DNA of 64,000 nt from Halomonas sp. HL-48 (lineage in GTDB: Bacteria; Pseudomonadota; Gammaproteobacteria; Pseudomonadales; Halomonadaceae): NCBI RefSeq assembly GCF_001314875.1, contig NZ_LJZS01000006.1, forward strand, positions 1 to 64,000. The letters are read 5' to 3'. The notes beneath the pieces are model-generated. The model was not told the DNA's origin. It was given only the letters and a program-made list of their open reading frames with translations, and ran no database searches. Shown here one piece after another: positions 52,614 to 62,717 of this stretch (its first letter is position 1; each line of letters begins with the position of its first letter). The translations under genes and the position numbers were made by a program.

Positions 52614-53498
52614 TCACGCGCCTCCCTGGGGATTACGGTCTTTTTGCATGTGCATGATGGTGGTGTAGAACACCCAGCTCACCAGCAGGATGACCAGGAA
52701 GTAGATAATGGAAAATGCAGCGGATGGCCCCAGGTCTTGTTGACCAATCGCCATGGTGGCAAGCGACTGACTTAGGAACGTCGTTGAACTGCCCGGTCCG
52801 CCACCGGTCAGCACGAACGGCTCGGCATAGATCATGAACGAGTGCATAAAACGCAGCAGCACCGCAATGACCAGCACATTGGTCAGTTTGGGAAGCTGGA
52901 TGTAGCGGAAGACGGCCCATTTGGAAGCCCGGTCGATGCGCGCCGCCTGATAGTAGGCCTCGGGGATTGAACGCAGGCCGCTGTAGCAAAGCATGGCGAC
53001 GAGCGGTGTCCAGTGCCAGACGTCCATCAGGATGATGGTCAGCCAGGCATCCGTACCGTTGCGGGTAATGTTGTAGTCAACGCCCAACTGGCGCAGCCCC
53101 CAGCCCATCAAACCGATATCACCCCGGGTGAAGATCTGCCAGATGCTGCCGACCACGTTCCATGGAATCAGCAAGGGCAGGGTGATCAGAATTAGCACGG
53201 CCGATGCCTGCCAGCCGCGCTTGGGCATGATCAGCGCAATGCCGATCCCCAGCGGCACCTGAATGGCCAGGATGGTAAGCGAGAAAACGATCTGACGCAG
53301 AAACGCTGCCTGCAGCCCAGGGTCGTTGAGCATGGTCTTGAACCATTCGGTGCCGGTAAAGAAGCGGGCGTTCGCCCCCAGCACATCCTGAACCGAATAG
53401 TTGACAACGGTCATCAGCGGCACGATCGCGGAGAACGCGACCAGGATCAGCATGGGCAGTACCAGCAGCCATGCGCGGTTGTTATGGACTTTATTCAT
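52614..53498 (-). CDS. glpP: Glycerol ABC transporter permease (MalF-like)
   Basis: 294 residues with six transmembrane helices. EAA-type cytoplasmic loop: YSGLRSIPEAYYQAARIDRASKWAVFRYIQLPKLTN. N-terminal helix LVLPMLILVAFSAIVPLMTVVNYS. GAGGTAGATC precedes ATG 53498, which overlaps the glpT stop by 8 bp. Forms the heterodimeric channel with GlpQ. Confidence 0.88.
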   Translation of the reverse strand: MNKVHNNRAWLLVLPMLILVAFSAIVPLMTVVNYSVQDVLGANARFFTGTEWFKTMLNDPGLQAAFLRQIVFSLTILAIQVPLGIGIALIMPKRGWQASAVLILITLPLLIPWNVVGSIWQIFTRGDIGLMGWGLRQLGVDYNITRNGTDAWLTIILMDVWHWTPLVAMLCYSGLRSIPEAYYQAARIDRASKWAVFRYIQLPKLTNVLVIAVLLRFMHSFMIYAEPFVLTGGGPGSSTTFLSQSLATMAIGQQDLGPSAAFSIIYFLVILLVSWVFYTTIMHMQKDRNPQGGA

Positions 53499-54591
53499 GA
53501 TCTACCTCGACTCGGTACTCATCGACGTAAAGGCTCAGTTTGTCGTCGGGAAAACGGATGTATACGGTCTCACCAAGCGGTGGGTGATCCTCTGGGAGCC
53601 TGGCTTTAAACGTTTGCTGGTTGAGTGAGAAGGTGAGAATGGCGTAGGTGCCCAGGTCCTGCAGGTTTTCCTTTTGCACCGCTAATGTGTCGGATTCGGC
53701 GCTGGTGCAGACCTCAATAAATTCCGGGCGTATGCCGAGCTTGACGTTATTGCTTTCAATCCGGCCGAGTGTGCGTAGATAGCGATCACTCAACGGAAGT
53801 GGCTGCTCGCCGAAATAAGCGGTGCCCTGGGCGTAGTTGAGCGCGAAGAAATTCATACCGGGGCTGCCGATGAAATAGCCGACGAAGGTATGGGCGGGGG
53901 TCTCAAACAGTTCGCGCGGCGTGCCGAATTGCACCACCTGGCCTTCGTACATCACGGCGATCTTGTCGGCGAAGGTCGAGGCCTCGAGCTGATCGTGGGT
54001 CACGTAGATCATGGTGATGTTGAAGCGCTCGTGAATTTCCTTGAGCTTGCGGCGCAGTTTCCACTTCAACTGGGGGTCGATGACCGTCAGGGGCTCATCG
54101 AACAGGATCGCGGTGACATCATCGCGAACCAGCCCGCGGCCCATGGAGACCTTTTGCTTTTCATCGGCGGTCAGGTTCTTGGCCTTGCGCGATAGCAGCG
54201 GGGTCAGGTCGAGGATGTCGGCGACTTCCAGCACCTTGGGTTTGACCCGGTATTCCGGGGTGTTCATGTTGCGCAGGGGAAAGGCGAGATTGTCGTACAC
54301 CGTCATGGTGTCGTAGATCACCGGGAACTGGAACACCTGCGCAATATTGCGCTCCTCTGGGGGCAGTTCGTTGACCCGATGGCCATCGAACATCACGTCG
54401 CCCTCGGTGGGCGCCAACAGCCCGGAGATGATATTCAGCAGCGTCGACTTGCCACATCCCGATGGCCCCAATAGCGCATAGGCGCCGCCCTGATGCCACA
54501 CGTGCTCCATGTGACGGATAGCGTAATCCTCGGCGGATTGCGGGTTGGCGCTGTAAGTGTGCGCGAGTGATTTAAGCACGATCTCAGACAT
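53491..54591 (-). CDS. glpT: Glycerol ABC transporter ATPase GlpT (non-canonical signature motif)
   Basis: 366 residues. Walker A is canonical, GPSGCGKST 42-50; Walker B is AILFDEP 161-167; the switch histidine His199 is in YVTHDQ. The ABC signature reads LTADEKQ (140-146) where LSGGQ is normal. A C-terminal TOBE-like regulatory region (NVKLGIRPEFIEVC) follows. ATG 54591 is chosen since it gives the usual N-terminus. It overlaps glpS by 8 bp. Its canonical nucleotide site would be completed by the LSGGQ of GlpS. Confidence 0.88.
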   Translation of the reverse strand: MSEIVLKSLAHTYSANPQSAEDYAIRHMEHVWHQGGAYALLGPSGCGKSTLLNIISGLLAPTEGDVMFDGHRVNELPPEERNIAQVFQFPVIYDTMTVYDNLAFPLRNMNTPEYRVKPKVLEVADILDLTPLLSRKAKNLTADEKQKVSMGRGLVRDDVTAILFDEPLTVIDPQLKWKLRRKLKEIHERFNITMIYVTHDQLEASTFADKIAVMYEGQVVQFGTPRELFETPAHTFVGYFIGSPGMNFFALNYAQGTAYFGEQPLPLSDRYLRTLGRIESNNVKLGIRPEFIEVCTSAESDTLAVQKENLQDLGTYAILTFSLNQQTFKARLPEDHPPLGETVYIRFPDDKLSLYVDEYRVEVDHE

Positions 54592-55684
54592 GCGCGACGC
54601 CCTCCGTCTGAAGCACCGGGGTATGCACGGTGCTGCCTTGTTCATCGAACACGAACAGTTTGTGGGTGGGGAAATAGATCTTGATAGGTTCGTCCACCTT
54701 CAATTCATGAATGCCGGAGAGATGCAGCACCAGTGGGAAGTGCGGGTGTCGAACGTGCAGAAAGGTTTCCGAACCGCTGATCTCGGCAACGTCCACGGTG
54801 ACCGACAGCTCGAGGTCATCGGGCGCCCGGGGCGTCAGGCTTAAATGCGAGGCGCGGACCCCAAAGCGGTAGTCGCCCGGCGGCAGTCGGCGCAGGGCGT
54901 TGTCGCAGGCAAAGTGGGTCTCATTATCGAAGGTGATGTCATTCTCGGTGAGCCGTCCCGGGATAATATTGATCGGTGGTTCCGAGAACATTTCGGCGCT
55001 CTGAATACCGTTGGGCTCGCGATAGATTTGATCGGTGGGGCCGTACTGCAGCAGCTTGCCCTCGTGAAGGATGGCGGTGTTGCCACCAAGGGCCAGGGCC
55101 TCATTGGGCTCGGTGGTGGCGTATACCGCGATGCAGTTACGCACCTTGAACAAATCGCGCAGCTCGTCGCGCAGCTCTTCGCGAAGCTTGTAGTCCAGGT
55201 TGACCAGCGGCTCGTCGAAAAGAATCACATCGGCGTCCTTGACCAGCGCACGGCCCATGGCGGTCCGCTGCTGCTGCCCCCCGGAAAGCTCCTGGGGGTA
55301 GCGGTCAAGCAGATGTTCAATGTGCAGCATTTCGGCGATTTCGCCAACGCGCTTGTCAATCTCGCGCGGCGCATGCTTGGCGAGCTTGAGGGGGGAGGCG
55401 ATGTTGTCGTAGACCGTTAAGCTTGGGTAGTTAATGAACTGCTGGTACACCATGGAAACGTTGCGGTTACGCACCGAAACCCCGGTGACGTCCTTGCCGT
55501 CCATCAGGATGCGTCCTTTGGTGGGCGGTTCGAGCCCGGCCATCAGGCGCATCAAGGTGGTCTTGCCGGCAAGCGTTCTACCCAGTAGCACGTTAAAAGA
55601 GCCAGGCTCCAGTGCCAGGTCAACGTCGCTAATATAGGGAATACCGCCCACGGTGTGTGCGATATTTTGCAAATGTAGGGACAT
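54584..55684 (-). CDS. glpS: Glycerol ABC transporter ATPase GlpS (altered H-loop)
   Basis: 366 residues. Walker A is GRTLAGKT (35-42, Ala-Gly in place of Gly-x-Gly), signature LSGGQ is intact (133-137) and Walker B is VILFDEP (153-159). The switch histidine is replaced: YATTEP gives Thr191 where YVTHDQ has His. A C-terminal TOBE/OB-like domain follows (YRFGVRASHLSL). First gene of the importer operon. With GlpT it should form one complete and one incomplete ATP site. Confidence 0.88.
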   Translation of the reverse strand: MSLHLQNIAHTVGGIPYISDVDLALEPGSFNVLLGRTLAGKTTLMRLMAGLEPPTKGRILMDGKDVTGVSVRNRNVSMVYQQFINYPSLTVYDNIASPLKLAKHAPREIDKRVGEIAEMLHIEHLLDRYPQELSGGQQQRTAMGRALVKDADVILFDEPLVNLDYKLREELRDELRDLFKVRNCIAVYATTEPNEALALGGNTAILHEGKLLQYGPTDQIYREPNGIQSAEMFSEPPINIIPGRLTENDITFDNETHFACDNALRRLPPGDYRFGVRASHLSLTPRAPDDLELSVTVDVAEISGSETFLHVRHPHFPLVLHLSGIHELKVDEPIKIYFPTHKLFVFDEQGSTVHTPVLQTEGVAHV

Positions 55685-55725
55685 GCGAATCTCGCTAGCG
55701 TCGTTGTTATTGGGAAGTATCTAGC

Positions 55726-55826
55726 TTTCGTTTACGAAATCCTAGTTGATCGTTTTCGAACCTGCAATGCCTTTCATCGCTTTCGTTTGCTGAAAAGGCA
55801 TGAAAATTCGAAAATTAAACGAAAGT
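55726..55826 (-). promoter_or_regulatory. Cluster of TTTCG/CGAAA sites before the glycerol importer operon
   Basis: At least four related sites are present: TTTCGTTTACGAAA (55726-55739, nearly perfect palindrome), TCGTTTTCGAA (55750-55760), TTTCGTTTGCTGAAA (55781-55795) and TTCGAAAATTAAACGAAAG (55807-55825). Such density 40-140 bp before glpS suggests cooperative GlpR repression, and the same half-sites stand before glpK. Confidence 0.6.
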
Positions 55827-55831
55827 CTAGG

Positions 55832-55860
55832 ATCAAAAAAAACCGGCCGCGATGGCCGGT
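55832..55860 (-). terminator. Terminator after fadE
   Basis: On the minus strand ACCGGCC-atcgc-GGCCGGT (55842-55860) is followed by a run of eight T residues. It lies 22 bp after the fadE stop. Confidence 0.88.
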
Positions 55861-55882
55861 TATGGTCAGCGCCAGGGTGACG

Positions 55883-58393
55883 CTATTTCACGCTGGCGGA
55901 TGCCTCGCTGGAAGGCGCATCCGACGTGGTCGTTGGTTGATCAGCGCCTTGGGCGTTGTGGTCAATCAGCGTCGATTTATTGGTGGCAAAGGTGTCGTAG
56001 GGGAAGTCATCCACGGTGAGCATTTCAAGCACTTCCGCCTCGAACTCGCGCATGAACTGAGCGTCTTCTTCGCTGATCAGCTCAATGGCCAGCGCGGCTT
56101 CTACCCGTGCTTCAGGGTGCAGTGCCGTCTGCGGCAGCTCGCCCTTGGCATAGGCCTTGTTGACCGTGCGATAGATCGCTTCAGCACGGTCGTAATCGAC
56201 CAGCAGCGCGTTATAGCGCGCGAGCGGGTTGCGCTGTTCGCCGTCGTCGGCGTCCCAGGTGTTGTGCAGCAGTTTGCTGCGTAACGCGCTGTGGGTGGAC
56301 ACCCGCGTGGCGATATCCCGTGCATAGTCATCGTGGGGCTTGTCCCAGCGGCGACCAGTCGGCATCACGATCACTTTCAGCGTTTTGCCCAGCGCCCGGT
56401 TGGGCAGGTTATCGAAAATTTCCACGAACGCCTGCTCAGCGCGCTGGAGCAGGAAGCGGCAGCTGTAATGCAGCAGGGCTTCTTCGCCTTCCACCTTGTC
56501 ACCCGCCTGCCACTGCTTGAGTACCATTGAGGCCAGGTAAAGGTTGGAAAGCACATCGCCGAGGCGCGCGGAGAGCATTTCACGCTTTTTCAGAGCCGAG
56601 CCGAGGCTTGCCATGGCTGCATCGGCGCACAGTCCAAAGCCTGCCGAGAGACGCGCGATATCCTGTGCGTAGGCGGTCGCCGGGCCGTCGAACGGCACCT
56701 GGGGTTTGCCGATGCCGAAGCCCAGCGTAAAGGCGCGCGCTGCGTTGCCAAAGATAAGGCCCGCATGGCTGAAGAACGCCTTGTCGAACGCCTTGATATC
56801 GTTGGCGTCTTTAGCGGCCAGCTCTTCGAGCACGTAGGGATGGCAGCGGATCGCGCCCTGACCGAAGATCATCAGGTTGCGGGTCATGATGTTGGCGCCT
56901 TCCACGGTGATCGCCACCGGGTTGGCACTGTAGCCGATCCCCAGGTAGTTGCGCGGGCCGAGGGTTACCGCCTTGCCGCCGTGTACGTCCATGGCATCGG
57001 CCAGGATGTCACGCTGGAATTCGGTCAGCTGGCTTTTCAGAATCGCCGAGGGGACCGCGGGCTTCTCGCCGTGGTCGATCAGGTTGGCTGTCTGGTAGAC
57101 CGTCGCCTGGGAGATATAGCCGAGCGCAGCGATTCGCGCTAAAGGTTCCTGAACGCCTTCCATTTCCGCTACGGGCACGTTGAACTGACGACGCACGCGG
57201 GTGAAACCACCGCTCCAGCCCAGCGCATAGCGCGCGGTGCCGGTGGCGCCGGAGGGCAGGGTGATGCAGCGACCGATGGAGAGACACTCGACCAGCATGC
57301 GCCACCCCTGACCGATCATGTCGGGGCCGCCGATGATGGTATCAAGCGGAACAAAGACGTCCTTGCCCTTGATCGGGCCGTTCATGAACGGGCTGCCGAT
57401 CGGGTGGTGGCGGCGGCCGATTTCCATGCCGTCGGTATCGCGGGGAATCAACGCCAGGGTAATGCCGCGGTCTTCTTCCTCGCCGAGCAGGTGGTCGGGA
57501 TCGAACAGGCGAAACGCCAGGCCCACCACGGTGGCGATAGGCGCCAGGGTAATCCAGCGCTTTTCGAAATTGAGACGCAGACCGAGGACTTCTTTGCCGT
57601 CAACCAGTTGCTTGCACACGACGCCGGTGTCCGGCAGCGAGGTGGCGTCCGAACCGGCACGCGGCCCCGTCAGACCGAAGCAGGGGATTTCACGGCCGTC
57701 GGAGAGGCGTGGCAGGTAGTGGTCTTTCTGTTCCTGGGTGCCGTACTTGAGCAGCAGCTCACCTGGGCCCAGCGAGTTGGGAACGCCGACGGTGACCATC
57801 AGGGTTTCGTTGGCCGAGAGCTTTTGCAGCACCATGGACTGCGCTTTGGCAGAGAAGCCAAGACCGCCATACTCCTTCGGAATGATCATGCCGAAGAAGC
57901 CTTCTTTTTTCAGGTAGTCCCACAGCTGCTGGGGGAGGTCGGCGCGCTCAATGGCGATATCCCAGGCGTTACACATGCCGGCGGCTTTTGCGCACTGGTT
58001 ATCGAGGAAAGCTTGCTCATCGTCGCGCAGGCCATCGTCTTTGAAGTTGAGCAGTGTGTTCCACTGGGGCTTGCCGGAGAACAGTTCGCCGTCCCATGAC
58101 ACGGTGCCCGCTTCCAGCGCAGTGCGCTCGGTGGCGGATACCTTGGGCGCGACCTTCTTGAACATGGCAAACACCCGGGGAGTGAGCCATTTACTGCGCA
58201 GCGCCGGGAGGCCGGCCACGGCCACCGCGGCTGCGCCGAGCAGTAGCAACACGCCGATAACGGTGGCGTCGACCAGCAGGCCCGCCAGGCCTAATACGCC
58301 AAGCACCGCCAGGGCGGCGGTCGCCCCTGCTTCGCGGCGCATCACCGCAAGCAGGCCAACAACCGCCAGCACAATCAGTAATAGGGTGAGCAT
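55883..58393 (-). CDS. fadE: Acyl-CoA dehydrogenase (FadE type)
   Basis: 836 residues (E. coli FadE 814). Two or three N-terminal hydrophobic helices (LTLLLIVLAVVGLLAVM and later) anchor it at the membrane. The acyl-CoA dehydrogenase core has WDIAIERADLPQQLWDYLKKEGFFGMIIPKEYGGLGFSAKAQSMVLQKL and GLTGPRAGSDATSLPDTG, where the usual GAGSDA/EPxAGSD segment binds FAD. The long FadE-specific C-terminal extension follows. It catalyses the first step of fatty-acid beta-oxidation. ATG 58393 has GGAGAGG upstream. Confidence 0.9.
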   Translation of the reverse strand: MLTLLLIVLAVVGLLAVMRREAGATAALAVLGVLGLAGLLVDATVIGVLLLLGAAAVAVAGLPALRSKWLTPRVFAMFKKVAPKVSATERTALEAGTVSWDGELFSGKPQWNTLLNFKDDGLRDDEQAFLDNQCAKAAGMCNAWDIAIERADLPQQLWDYLKKEGFFGMIIPKEYGGLGFSAKAQSMVLQKLSANETLMVTVGVPNSLGPGELLLKYGTQEQKDHYLPRLSDGREIPCFGLTGPRAGSDATSLPDTGVVCKQLVDGKEVLGLRLNFEKRWITLAPIATVVGLAFRLFDPDHLLGEEEDRGITLALIPRDTDGMEIGRRHHPIGSPFMNGPIKGKDVFVPLDTIIGGPDMIGQGWRMLVECLSIGRCITLPSGATGTARYALGWSGGFTRVRRQFNVPVAEMEGVQEPLARIAALGYISQATVYQTANLIDHGEKPAVPSAILKSQLTEFQRDILADAMDVHGGKAVTLGPRNYLGIGYSANPVAITVEGANIMTRNLMIFGQGAIRCHPYVLEELAAKDANDIKAFDKAFFSHAGLIFGNAARAFTLGFGIGKPQVPFDGPATAYAQDIARLSAGFGLCADAAMASLGSALKKREMLSARLGDVLSNLYLASMVLKQWQAGDKVEGEEALLHYSCRFLLQRAEQAFVEIFDNLPNRALGKTLKVIVMPTGRRWDKPHDDYARDIATRVSTHSALRSKLLHNTWDADDGEQRNPLARYNALLVDYDRAEAIYRTVNKAYAKGELPQTALHPEARVEAALAIELISEEDAQFMREFEAEVLEMLTVDDFPYDTFATNKSTLIDHNAQGADQPTTTSDAPSSEASASVK

Positions 58394-58529
58394 AGAGCCT
58401 CTCCATATGTTAGGAAAAGAAAGTGTTGAGGATAGAGCCGTGTGGTGGATGACCACATTTAAACAGATGTTTGAATATTGGCAGACCTGCGCTGTCCAGT
58501 GCAAGTATTTCACTACGAATAGACGACAT

Positions 58530-58559
58530 AAAAAAACGCCGCGGCGTTTGCCACAGCGT
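58530..58559 (-). terminator. Terminator after betA
   Basis: On the minus strand a 10-bp stem with G-U pairs (ACGCTGTGGC against GCCGCGGCGT, loop AAAC) is followed by six T residues. It lies 28 bp past the betA stop. Confidence 0.8.
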
Positions 58560-58586
58560 TTTAGAGTTTTGCTACCGGACCTTGGT

Positions 58587-60260
58587 TCAGTGTTGTCTTG
58601 CCGGCGCCCCATCGGCGACATAATAGTCAACGTCGGCGCGGGGCAGAGGCTCCTTATCGCGAATCCGGTCGGCGATCTTTTCCGCCAGCATGATGGTTGG
58701 CGCGTTGAGATTGCCGGTGGGAATCACCGGGAAGAGCGAGGCGTCGACGACGCGCAGGCCTTCCACGCCGTGTACGCGGCCCTGGCCATCGGTTACCGCC
58801 TGGTCGTCGTTGCCCATCCGGCAGCTTCCGCAGGGATGATAGGCGGTTTCCGCGTGCTGTTTGACGAAGGCATCGAGCTCGGCATCTGATTGCACGTCCG
58901 GGCCGGGGGCGATTTCGCGGCCACGGTAGGGGCCAAAGGCCGGCTGGGCGATGATCTCGCGGGTAAGGCGAATGGCATCCCGGAATTCTTCCCAGTCCTT
59001 GTCCTTGGCCATGTAGTTGAACAGGATGCTGGGCGCGGCGTGGGGGTCTTTTGACGTCAACCGGATACGTCCGCGGCTTTCGGAGCGCATCGAGCCCACG
59101 TGAGCCTGGAAGCCATGGGCCTGCACCGCGCTTTTGCCGTTGTAGCTGATCGCAATGGGCAGGAAGTGATATTGCAGGTTGGGCCACTCTTCCTCATCGC
59201 GGCTGCGGATAAAGCCACAGGATTCGAACTGGTTGCTGGCACCGATGCCGGTCCCCTTGAACAGCCATTCAGCCCCGATTTTTGGCTGGTTGTACCATTT
59301 CAGCGCCGGATAGAGCGAGATGGGTTCCTTGCACTCGTACTGAATGTACATCTCCAGGTGGTCCTGGAGGTTTTCGCCTACGCCGGGTAGTGCATGGACC
59401 GGCTCGATATCGAGTGCTTTGAGCAGTTCGGGGTTGCCGATGCCCGAGCGCTGCAAAATCTGCGGCGAGGCAATGGCGCCACCGCAAAGCAACACTTCGC
59501 GACGCGCACGGGCCTTTAGCGGCTGGCCTTTGCGCTCATAGCGAACACCAACGGCGCGCTTGCCGTCGAACTCAATCACATCGGTCACCGCGTGGGTTTC
59601 GATGGTCAGGTTGTCGCGCTGCTTGGCGGTATCCAGATAGCCACGCGCAGTAGACGCGCGGCGACCGTTGGGCGTCACAAAACGGTCCATGGGGCCGAAG
59701 CCTTCCTGCTGGTAGCCGTTGACGTCCTCGGTTTCCGGATAGCCTGCCTGCTTGCCGGCCTCGATAAAGGTGCGATACAGCGGGTTGTTGCCGGCTTTCG
59801 GCGTGGTCACGCTCACTGGGCCGTCACCGCCGTGATAGTCGTTCGGGCCGATATCGCGGGTTTCGCTTTTCTTGAAGTAGGGCAGGCAGCTTAGGTAATC
59901 CCAGTCTTCAAGGCCGGGCTGTTTGGCCCAGTTATCGTAATCCAGCGCGTTGCCGCGGATATAGCACATGCCGTTGATCAGCGAGGAGCCGCCGAGCCCC
60001 TTGCCGCGGCCACATTCCATACGACGGCCATCCATGTGCGGTTCAGGATCGGTTTCAAACGCCCAGTTGTAACGCTTGCCCTGCAGTGGATAGGCGAGTG
60101 CGGCGGGCATCTGGGTGCGGAAATCAAAGCGATAGTCAGGGCCGCCAGCTTCCAGCAGCAAGACGCTTACGTCGCTGTCTTCGGTGAGGCGGGTGGCAAG
60201 CACGTTCCCCGCCGAGCCAGCACCGATAATGATGTAATCAAATTCGCGTGGTTGAGACAT
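58587..60260 (-). CDS. betA: Choline dehydrogenase
   Basis: 557 residues of the GMC oxidoreductase family. FAD-binding [31 protein letters not shown] near the start, [48 protein letters not shown] (GMC signature 1), and [62 protein letters not shown] with the active-site His. It oxidises choline to betaine aldehyde at the membrane. Third gene of betIBA, separated from betB by a 167-bp spacer with a long inverted repeat. Confidence 0.94.
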   Translation of the reverse strand: MSQPREFDYIIIGAGSAGNVLATRLTEDSDVSVLLLEAGGPDYRFDFRTQMPAALAYPLQGKRYNWAFETDPEPHMDGRRMECGRGKGLGGSSLINGMCYIRGNALDYDNWAKQPGLEDWDYLSCLPYFKKSETRDIGPNDYHGGDGPVSVTTPKAGNNPLYRTFIEAGKQAGYPETEDVNGYQQEGFGPMDRFVTPNGRRASTARGYLDTAKQRDNLTIETHAVTDVIEFDGKRAVGVRYERKGQPLKARARREVLLCGGAIASPQILQRSGIGNPELLKALDIEPVHALPGVGENLQDHLEMYIQYECKEPISLYPALKWYNQPKIGAEWLFKGTGIGASNQFESCGFIRSRDEEEWPNLQYHFLPIAISYNGKSAVQAHGFQAHVGSMRSESRGRIRLTSKDPHAAPSILFNYMAKDKDWEEFRDAIRLTREIIAQPAFGPYRGREIAPGPDVQSDAELDAFVKQHAETAYHPCGSCRMGNDDQAVTDGQGRVHGVEGLRVVDASLFPVIPTGNLNAPTIMLAEKIADRIRDKEPLPRADVDYYVADGAPARQH

Positions 60261-60291
60261 AGTGTATTACCAAAGCTGAAAGTGAGGCGGC

Positions 60292-60394
60292 GGCGCTGGT
60301 GGTAGCTTTCCGCGAGGGCGCTGTGAACCCCTCCCTGGGCGCTACTTTTCCCATCCCTGGGAAAAGACCCTCGCTCCAAGCTACCTCCAGCGCC
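60292..60394. repeat. REP-like long inverted repeat between betB and betA
   Basis: Outer arms of 27 bp (60292-60318 and 60368-60394) pair with four mismatches, beginning GGCGCTGG and ending CCAGCGCC. Nested within are CTTTTCCC (60345-60352) and GGGAAAAG (60359-60366). Together they form a compound stem-loop of 103 bp in an operon spacer. The design resembles repetitive extragenic palindromes reported as dispersed in gammaproteobacterial genomes; copy number cannot be known from one window. Confidence 0.75.
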
Positions 60395-60427
60395 CCTTTA
60401 CTAGTGAGCTCGTGTCATTGGCAAAGA

Positions 60428-61897
60428 TTAAAACACTGACTCAAACGGCCCCATCTCGATCTGTATGGACTTGGTCTGGGTATAGTGATTGAGCGTCTCG
60501 ACACCGTTTTCGCGCCCAATGCCCGACTCTTTGTAGCCGCCGACTGGCATCTCGGAGGGCGACTCGCCCCAGGTATTGACCCAGCAGATACCCGCTTCCA
60601 ACTGATGGATCACTCGGTGGGCGCGGTTCAGGCTTTCGCTGAAGACACCGGCGGCGAGGCCGTAGGTGGTGTCATTGGCGCGGCGAATCACCTCGTCCTC
60701 GTCATCAAAGGCGAGTACCGACATCACCGGGCCAAAGATCTCTTCCTTGACGATGCGCATGTCATCGGTGCAGTCGGTGAAGACCGTGGGTGCCGCCCAG
60801 GCACCGTTGGCCCAGCTGCCGGTGTTCCAGTCTTCGCCGCCCACCAGGACGCGTGCGCCTTCGGTTTTGCCCAGGGCAATGTAGGAAAGCACTTTCTCCT
60901 GATGCTCGAAGCTGACCAGCGGGCCAAAGTTGACCGCCGGGTCCATGGGGTCGCCTGCCTTGATACGCTTGACGCGCTCGACCAGCTTGGCCTCAAAGGC
61001 GTCTTTTACGCTGCGTTCAACGAATACCCGCGTGCCGTTGGTGCAGATTTGGCCGCTGGAGTAGAAGTTGGCCATCATGGCAGCGTCGGCGGCGCGATCC
61101 AGGTCGGCATCGGCGAAAACGAGTAGCGGCGATTTGCCTCCCAGCTCCATGGTGACGTCCTTGAGCGTCGACTCGGCCGCCGCTGACATGACTTTTTTGC
61201 CGGTACCGGCTTCACCGGTAAACGATACCTTGTCGATACCTTTATGCCCGGTCAGCATGGCGCCCACGCGGCCGTCGCCCTGCACCACGTTGAACACGCC
61301 GTCGGGGAGGCCGGCTTCGGTGAAGATTTCGGCAAGCTTGATGGTGGTGAGCGGCGTGACTTCGCTGGGCTTGAAGACAACCGCGTTACCCGCGGCCAGC
61401 GCCGGGGCGGCTTTCCAGCAGGCAATCTGAATCGGGTAGTTCCAGGCGCCGATGGCGCCGATCACGCCCAGCGGCTCGCGGCGGGTGTAAACGAAGGAAC
61501 TCTCGCGCAGGGGAATCTGGCTGCCCTCGATCGCCGGGGCCAGGCCCGCATAGTACTCAATCGCATCGGCACCGGTGACGATATCGACGCTGGCGGTTTC
61601 GCTGATCGGCTTGCCGGTATTGCGGGTTTCCAGCTCGGCCAGCTCGTCGTTGCGCTCGCGCAGGATGGCAACGGCACGCAGCAGAATGCGCGCGCGTTCC
61701 ATGCCGGTCATGGCGGCCCACTGGCGTTGGCCGTGGCGGGCGGCCTCGACCGCGCTGTCTACGTCGGCCTGGCTGGCCTGGCCGACGGTTGCCAGCAGGC
61801 TGCCATCGAACGGATTGGTGATAGTAAAGGTATCGCCTGAGGTGGCTTCTACCGGGCGACCATTAATGTAAAGGGGCTGCACGTCTTGAACGGCCAT
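60428..61897 (-). CDS. betB: Betaine aldehyde dehydrogenase
   Basis: 489 residues (E. coli BetB 490). ALDH motifs: [53 protein letters not shown] with the general-base Glu, and the nucleophile Cys285 in [18 protein letters not shown] is 7 bp before ATG 61897. It converts betaine aldehyde to glycine betaine with NAD(P)+. It follows betI by 10 bp and is expected to be repressed by BetI in the absence of choline. Confidence 0.94.
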   Translation of the reverse strand: MAVQDVQPLYINGRPVEATSGDTFTITNPFDGSLLATVGQASQADVDSAVEAARHGQRQWAAMTGMERARILLRAVAILRERNDELAELETRNTGKPISETASVDIVTGADAIEYYAGLAPAIEGSQIPLRESSFVYTRREPLGVIGAIGAWNYPIQIACWKAAPALAAGNAVVFKPSEVTPLTTIKLAEIFTEAGLPDGVFNVVQGDGRVGAMLTGHKGIDKVSFTGEAGTGKKVMSAAAESTLKDVTMELGGKSPLLVFADADLDRAADAAMMANFYSSGQICTNGTRVFVERSVKDAFEAKLVERVKRIKAGDPMDPAVNFGPLVSFEHQEKVLSYIALGKTEGARVLVGGEDWNTGSWANGAWAAPTVFTDCTDDMRIVKEEIFGPVMSVLAFDDEDEVIRRANDTTYGLAAGVFSESLNRAHRVIHQLEAGICWVNTWGESPSEMPVGGYKESGIGRENGVETLNHYTQTKSIQIEMGPFESVF

Positions 61898-61907
61898 GGT
61901 GGTCTCC

Positions 61908-62531
61908 TTAATAAGATTCGGTGATGGATGCAGGCTGTTGGCACCCATGGTGAGCCAGTAATTGGTCCAGATAATGATGTGCCAGGTGGCGGGCCTCCGC
62001 GGCGTCCAGTCCTTCCGGCGCTAGTGCGCCACGAAGCCAGAGGCCGTCGATCATGGCTGCCAGGCCGCGGGCGGCATTGCGCGCGTCAGGTCTTGGCATT
62101 ACCCGGCGAAACTGATGGCATAGATTGGCGTAGAGCCGACGGTCGTTGACGTACTGCAGACGTAGCAGCATGGGTTTATGCATGCTGCTGGCCCAGAAGG
62201 CGAGCCAGGTCTTGGCCGCCGGGCCGGTTACCTGGGTGCGGTCAAAGTTGCCTTCAATGATGGCGCCGATGTGGGCGCGCGGCGAATCGTCTTCCAGGGC
62301 ATGGCGGCGGATCGACACCGCGTTGTTCAGGTCGGTCAGAATCTGGCGCATGGTGGCTTCCAGCAAGCCATCCTTGCCACCGAAGTAGTGACTAATGATG
62401 CCTGCGGAAACCCCCGCATGACGGGCGATGCGCATAACGGTGGCTTCCGCCAGACCGACTTCATCAATGGCCGCCATGGTGGCTTTGATCAACTGCTGGC
62501 GGCGTATTGGTTCCATTCCCACCTTAGGCAC
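61908..62531 (-). CDS. betI: TetR-family choline-responsive repressor
   Basis: 207 residues. N-terminal Tet[61 protein letters not shown], which is nearly the BetI consensus. The C-terminal ligand domain includes [37 protein letters not shown]. BetI represses the bet genes and is released by choline (family knowledge). A perfect palindrome, its probable operator, lies 92 bp upstream of ATG 62531. Confidence 0.93.
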   Translation of the reverse strand: MPKVGMEPIRRQQLIKATMAAIDEVGLAEATVMRIARHAGVSAGIISHYFGGKDGLLEATMRQILTDLNNAVSIRRHALEDDSPRAHIGAIIEGNFDRTQVTGPAAKTWLAFWASSMHKPMLLRLQYVNDRRLYANLCHQFRRVMPRPDARNAARGLAAMIDGLWLRGALAPEGLDAAEARHLAHHYLDQLLAHHGCQQPASITESY

Positions 62532-62622
62532 AGCTTCCTCTCCTCACGTTGAATGCCTGTTCGTCCCCTCAACTTGAAAAAGAGAGGTAGGCATGGTTAC
62601 CTAGATATAGTCGCATTTTTTT

Positions 62623-62636
62623 ATTGAACGTTCAAT
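62623..62636. promoter_or_regulatory. BetI operator between betIBA and choX
   Basis: ATTGAACGTTCAAT is a perfect 14-bp palindrome in the divergent spacer, preceded by TTTTTT and followed by CAATAAAAA. It matches the known type of BetI recognition sequence (ATTG-x-ACGTTCAAT). It could regulate both betIBA and choX. Confidence 0.8.
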
Positions 62637-62717
62637 CAATAAAAAGGTGCTGCAATTATCCGCCAAAACGATAACGTCGAGCGGGTATTAGACAATTCGA
62701 TGAAAAGGGGATGATGA

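Noticed and set aside
58530..58559. Operator palindrome AACGCCGCGGCGTT between fadE and betA
   Set aside because: A larger imperfect stem with a T-run on the minus strand fits a terminator for betA better.
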